7,554 nt of DNA from Oscillospiraceae bacterium (lineage in GTDB: Bacteria > Bacillota > Clostridia > Oscillospirales > Oscillospiraceae), in the NCBI GenBank assembly GCA_009785655.1, contig WQVW01000072.1, positions 1-7,554 of the forward strand, in the 5' to 3' direction. The translations under genes and the position numbers were made by a program. The notes beneath the pieces are model-generated. The model was not told where the DNA came from. It saw only the letters and a program-made list of their open reading frames with translations, and did no database searches. Position 1 is the stretch's first letter; every line of letters starts with the position of its first letter. Of the stretch, positions 6,762 through 7,554 are shown piece after piece.

Positions 6762-7554
6762 ATGGACGACATTATACTATTAAAACAAGGTGAAATAATC
6801 TTAAAAGGCCAGAACCGCCGACATTTTGAGTCGCAGTTGATGGCAAACATCCGCCGGAGGCTTAAGCCCTTCGGCGAGTTTGAGATATACTGTATGCAAT
6901 CAACGATATACGTTGAGCCTCGTGGGGATTGCGACATGGATGGTGCGCTGGATGCGGCGGGGACTGTCTTCGGTGCGAACTCAGTTTTACGCGCTGCCGC
7001 GTGTGAAAAAGACAAAGACGCGATTGTCGAAACCGCGGTTGAATATCTTGGTGAAAAGCTCAACGCAGTAAAATCTTTCAAAGTAGAGTCCAAGCGCGCG
7101 GATAAGCGTTTCCCGATGGGTTCGATCGAACTCTCCCGCTATGTCGGCGGATTGCTGCATGAGCGATTCCCGCATCTGACGCCGGATATGCACTCACCGG
7201 AGCTTACCGTCAATGTGGAGATCCGCGATCTTGCGGCCTACGTCCACGGTCCGGCATTGCCTGGCGCGGGCGGATTGCCCATCGGTGCCGGCGGACGTAT
7301 GGTGACGCTGCTATCCGGCGGGATTGACAGCCCGGTGGCGATGCACATGATTGCCAAACGCGGCGTCAAAGTGATTCCCGTGCACTTTGCATCGCCGCCG
7401 TATACGTCGGAAATGGCGAAAGACAAGGTGATGACGCTGACAAAAATCCTGACAAAATACTGCGGACGAATGGTGGTAGAGCTTGTGCCGTTTACGCATA
7501 TTCAAGAAGAGATAAGGGCACACTCCCCGGAGGGATTTTTTACGATTGTCATGC
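6762..7554 (+). CDS. thiI: tRNA 4-thiouridine synthase / sulfurtransferase ThiI, partial (N-terminal about 264 codons)
   Basis: ThiI activates uridine-8 of tRNA with ATP and transfers sulfur to give 4-thiouridine; in some bacteria it also supplies sulfur for the thiamine thiazole ring. Numbered from 6762, the N-terminal ferredoxin-like part has LLKQGEIILKGQNRRHFE (6-23). A THUMP domain for tRNA binding follows (about 60-165, including the conserved FKVESKRADKRFP 106-118). The PP-loop ATP site is LLSGGIDSPVA (183-193), then VIPVHFASPPYTSEMAKDKV (204-223). The reading frame leaves the window before the catalytic cysteine region, so presence of a rhodanese domain cannot be judged. I chose ATG 6762 because the resulting N-terminus matches the family and AGGA (6746-6749) lies upstream. 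An in-frame ATG at 6738, directly after the lipoprotein stop codon, would add eight residues (MKIGIDKH) and cannot be excluded if translation is coupled. ThiI is usually supplied with sulfur by a cysteine desulfurase; none is visible here. Confidence 0.95.
   Translation, partial: MDDIILLKQGEIILKGQNRRHFESQLMANIRRRLKPFGEFEIYCMQSTIYVEPRGDCDMDGALDAAGTVFGANSVLRAAACEKDKDAIVETAVEYLGEKLNAVKSFKVESKRADKRFPMGSIELSRYVGGLLHERFPHLTPDMHSPELTVNVEIRDLAAYVHGPALPGAGGLPIGAGGRMVTLLSGGIDSPVAMHMIAKRGVKVIPVHFASPPYTSEMAKDKVMTLTKILTKYCGRMVVELVPFTHIQEEIRAHSPEGFFTIVM

Noticed and set aside
6751..6778. Promoter-like TTGATA and TATACT with 16-bp spacing
   Set aside because: The -10 lies inside thiI after both possible start codons, so it would not produce the thiI message; probably chance in an AT-rich patch.
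6734..7193. Minus-strand open frames opposite thiI (6734-7093, 6987-7193)
   Set aside because: Antisense to a well-supported ThiI coding frame and without any recognisable protein features.
1..7554. Search for CRISPR arrays, tRNA or rRNA genes, transposases, integrases or toxin-antitoxin genes
   Set aside because: No direct-repeat array, clover-leaf sequence, or mobile-element protein motif was seen; almost all of the DNA is accounted for by five recognisable or intact genes.

Overview
The window looks like ordinary chromosome from a strictly anaerobic, moderately GC-rich Gram-positive bacterium, most likely a member of the Clostridia. The basis is a single-chain pyruvate:ferredoxin oxidoreductase, a glycerol-dehydrogenase-type enzyme, strong AGGAGG-type ribosome binding sites, near-consensus sigma-A-type promoters, a lipobox protein, and a ThiI whose N-terminal parts resemble Firmicutes versions. 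The lineage is inferred from protein content only. I see no phage, transposase, CRISPR, rRNA or tRNA gene.

Layout: two divergent transcription units fire outward from a short control region at about 4200-4300. Leftward (minus strand): nifJ (507-4169, complete, 1220 aa), then a 17-bp strand-polarised hairpin with a T-rich tail (447-495), then the first 141 codons of a gldA-like dehydrogenase running off the left edge (1-423). Rightward (plus strand): a roughly 187-nt leader holding a 130-bp structured inverted-repeat element (4317-4446), then comM/yifB (4485-6008, complete), an uncharacterised putative lipoprotein (6009-6737, complete), and the first about 264 codons of thiI (6762 to the right edge). 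The three rightward genes are packed with almost no spacing and are probably one operon.

How they work together: the leftward unit is central fermentation metabolism. PFOR converts pyruvate to acetyl-CoA, CO2 and reduced ferredoxin; the GldA-type enzyme would interconvert a polyol/alcohol and its ketone with NAD. The rightward unit joins a DNA-recombination ATPase (ComM), a membrane-anchored protein of unknown role and a tRNA thiolation enzyme. These have no obvious shared pathway and may be linked only by position.

I found no convincing undescribed system. The parts most worth a second look are the structured element between the comM promoter and comM, the nearly back-to-back divergent promoters, the unknown lipoprotein between comM and thiI, and an enlarged linker with a cysteine cluster inside the thiamine-binding part of PFOR.
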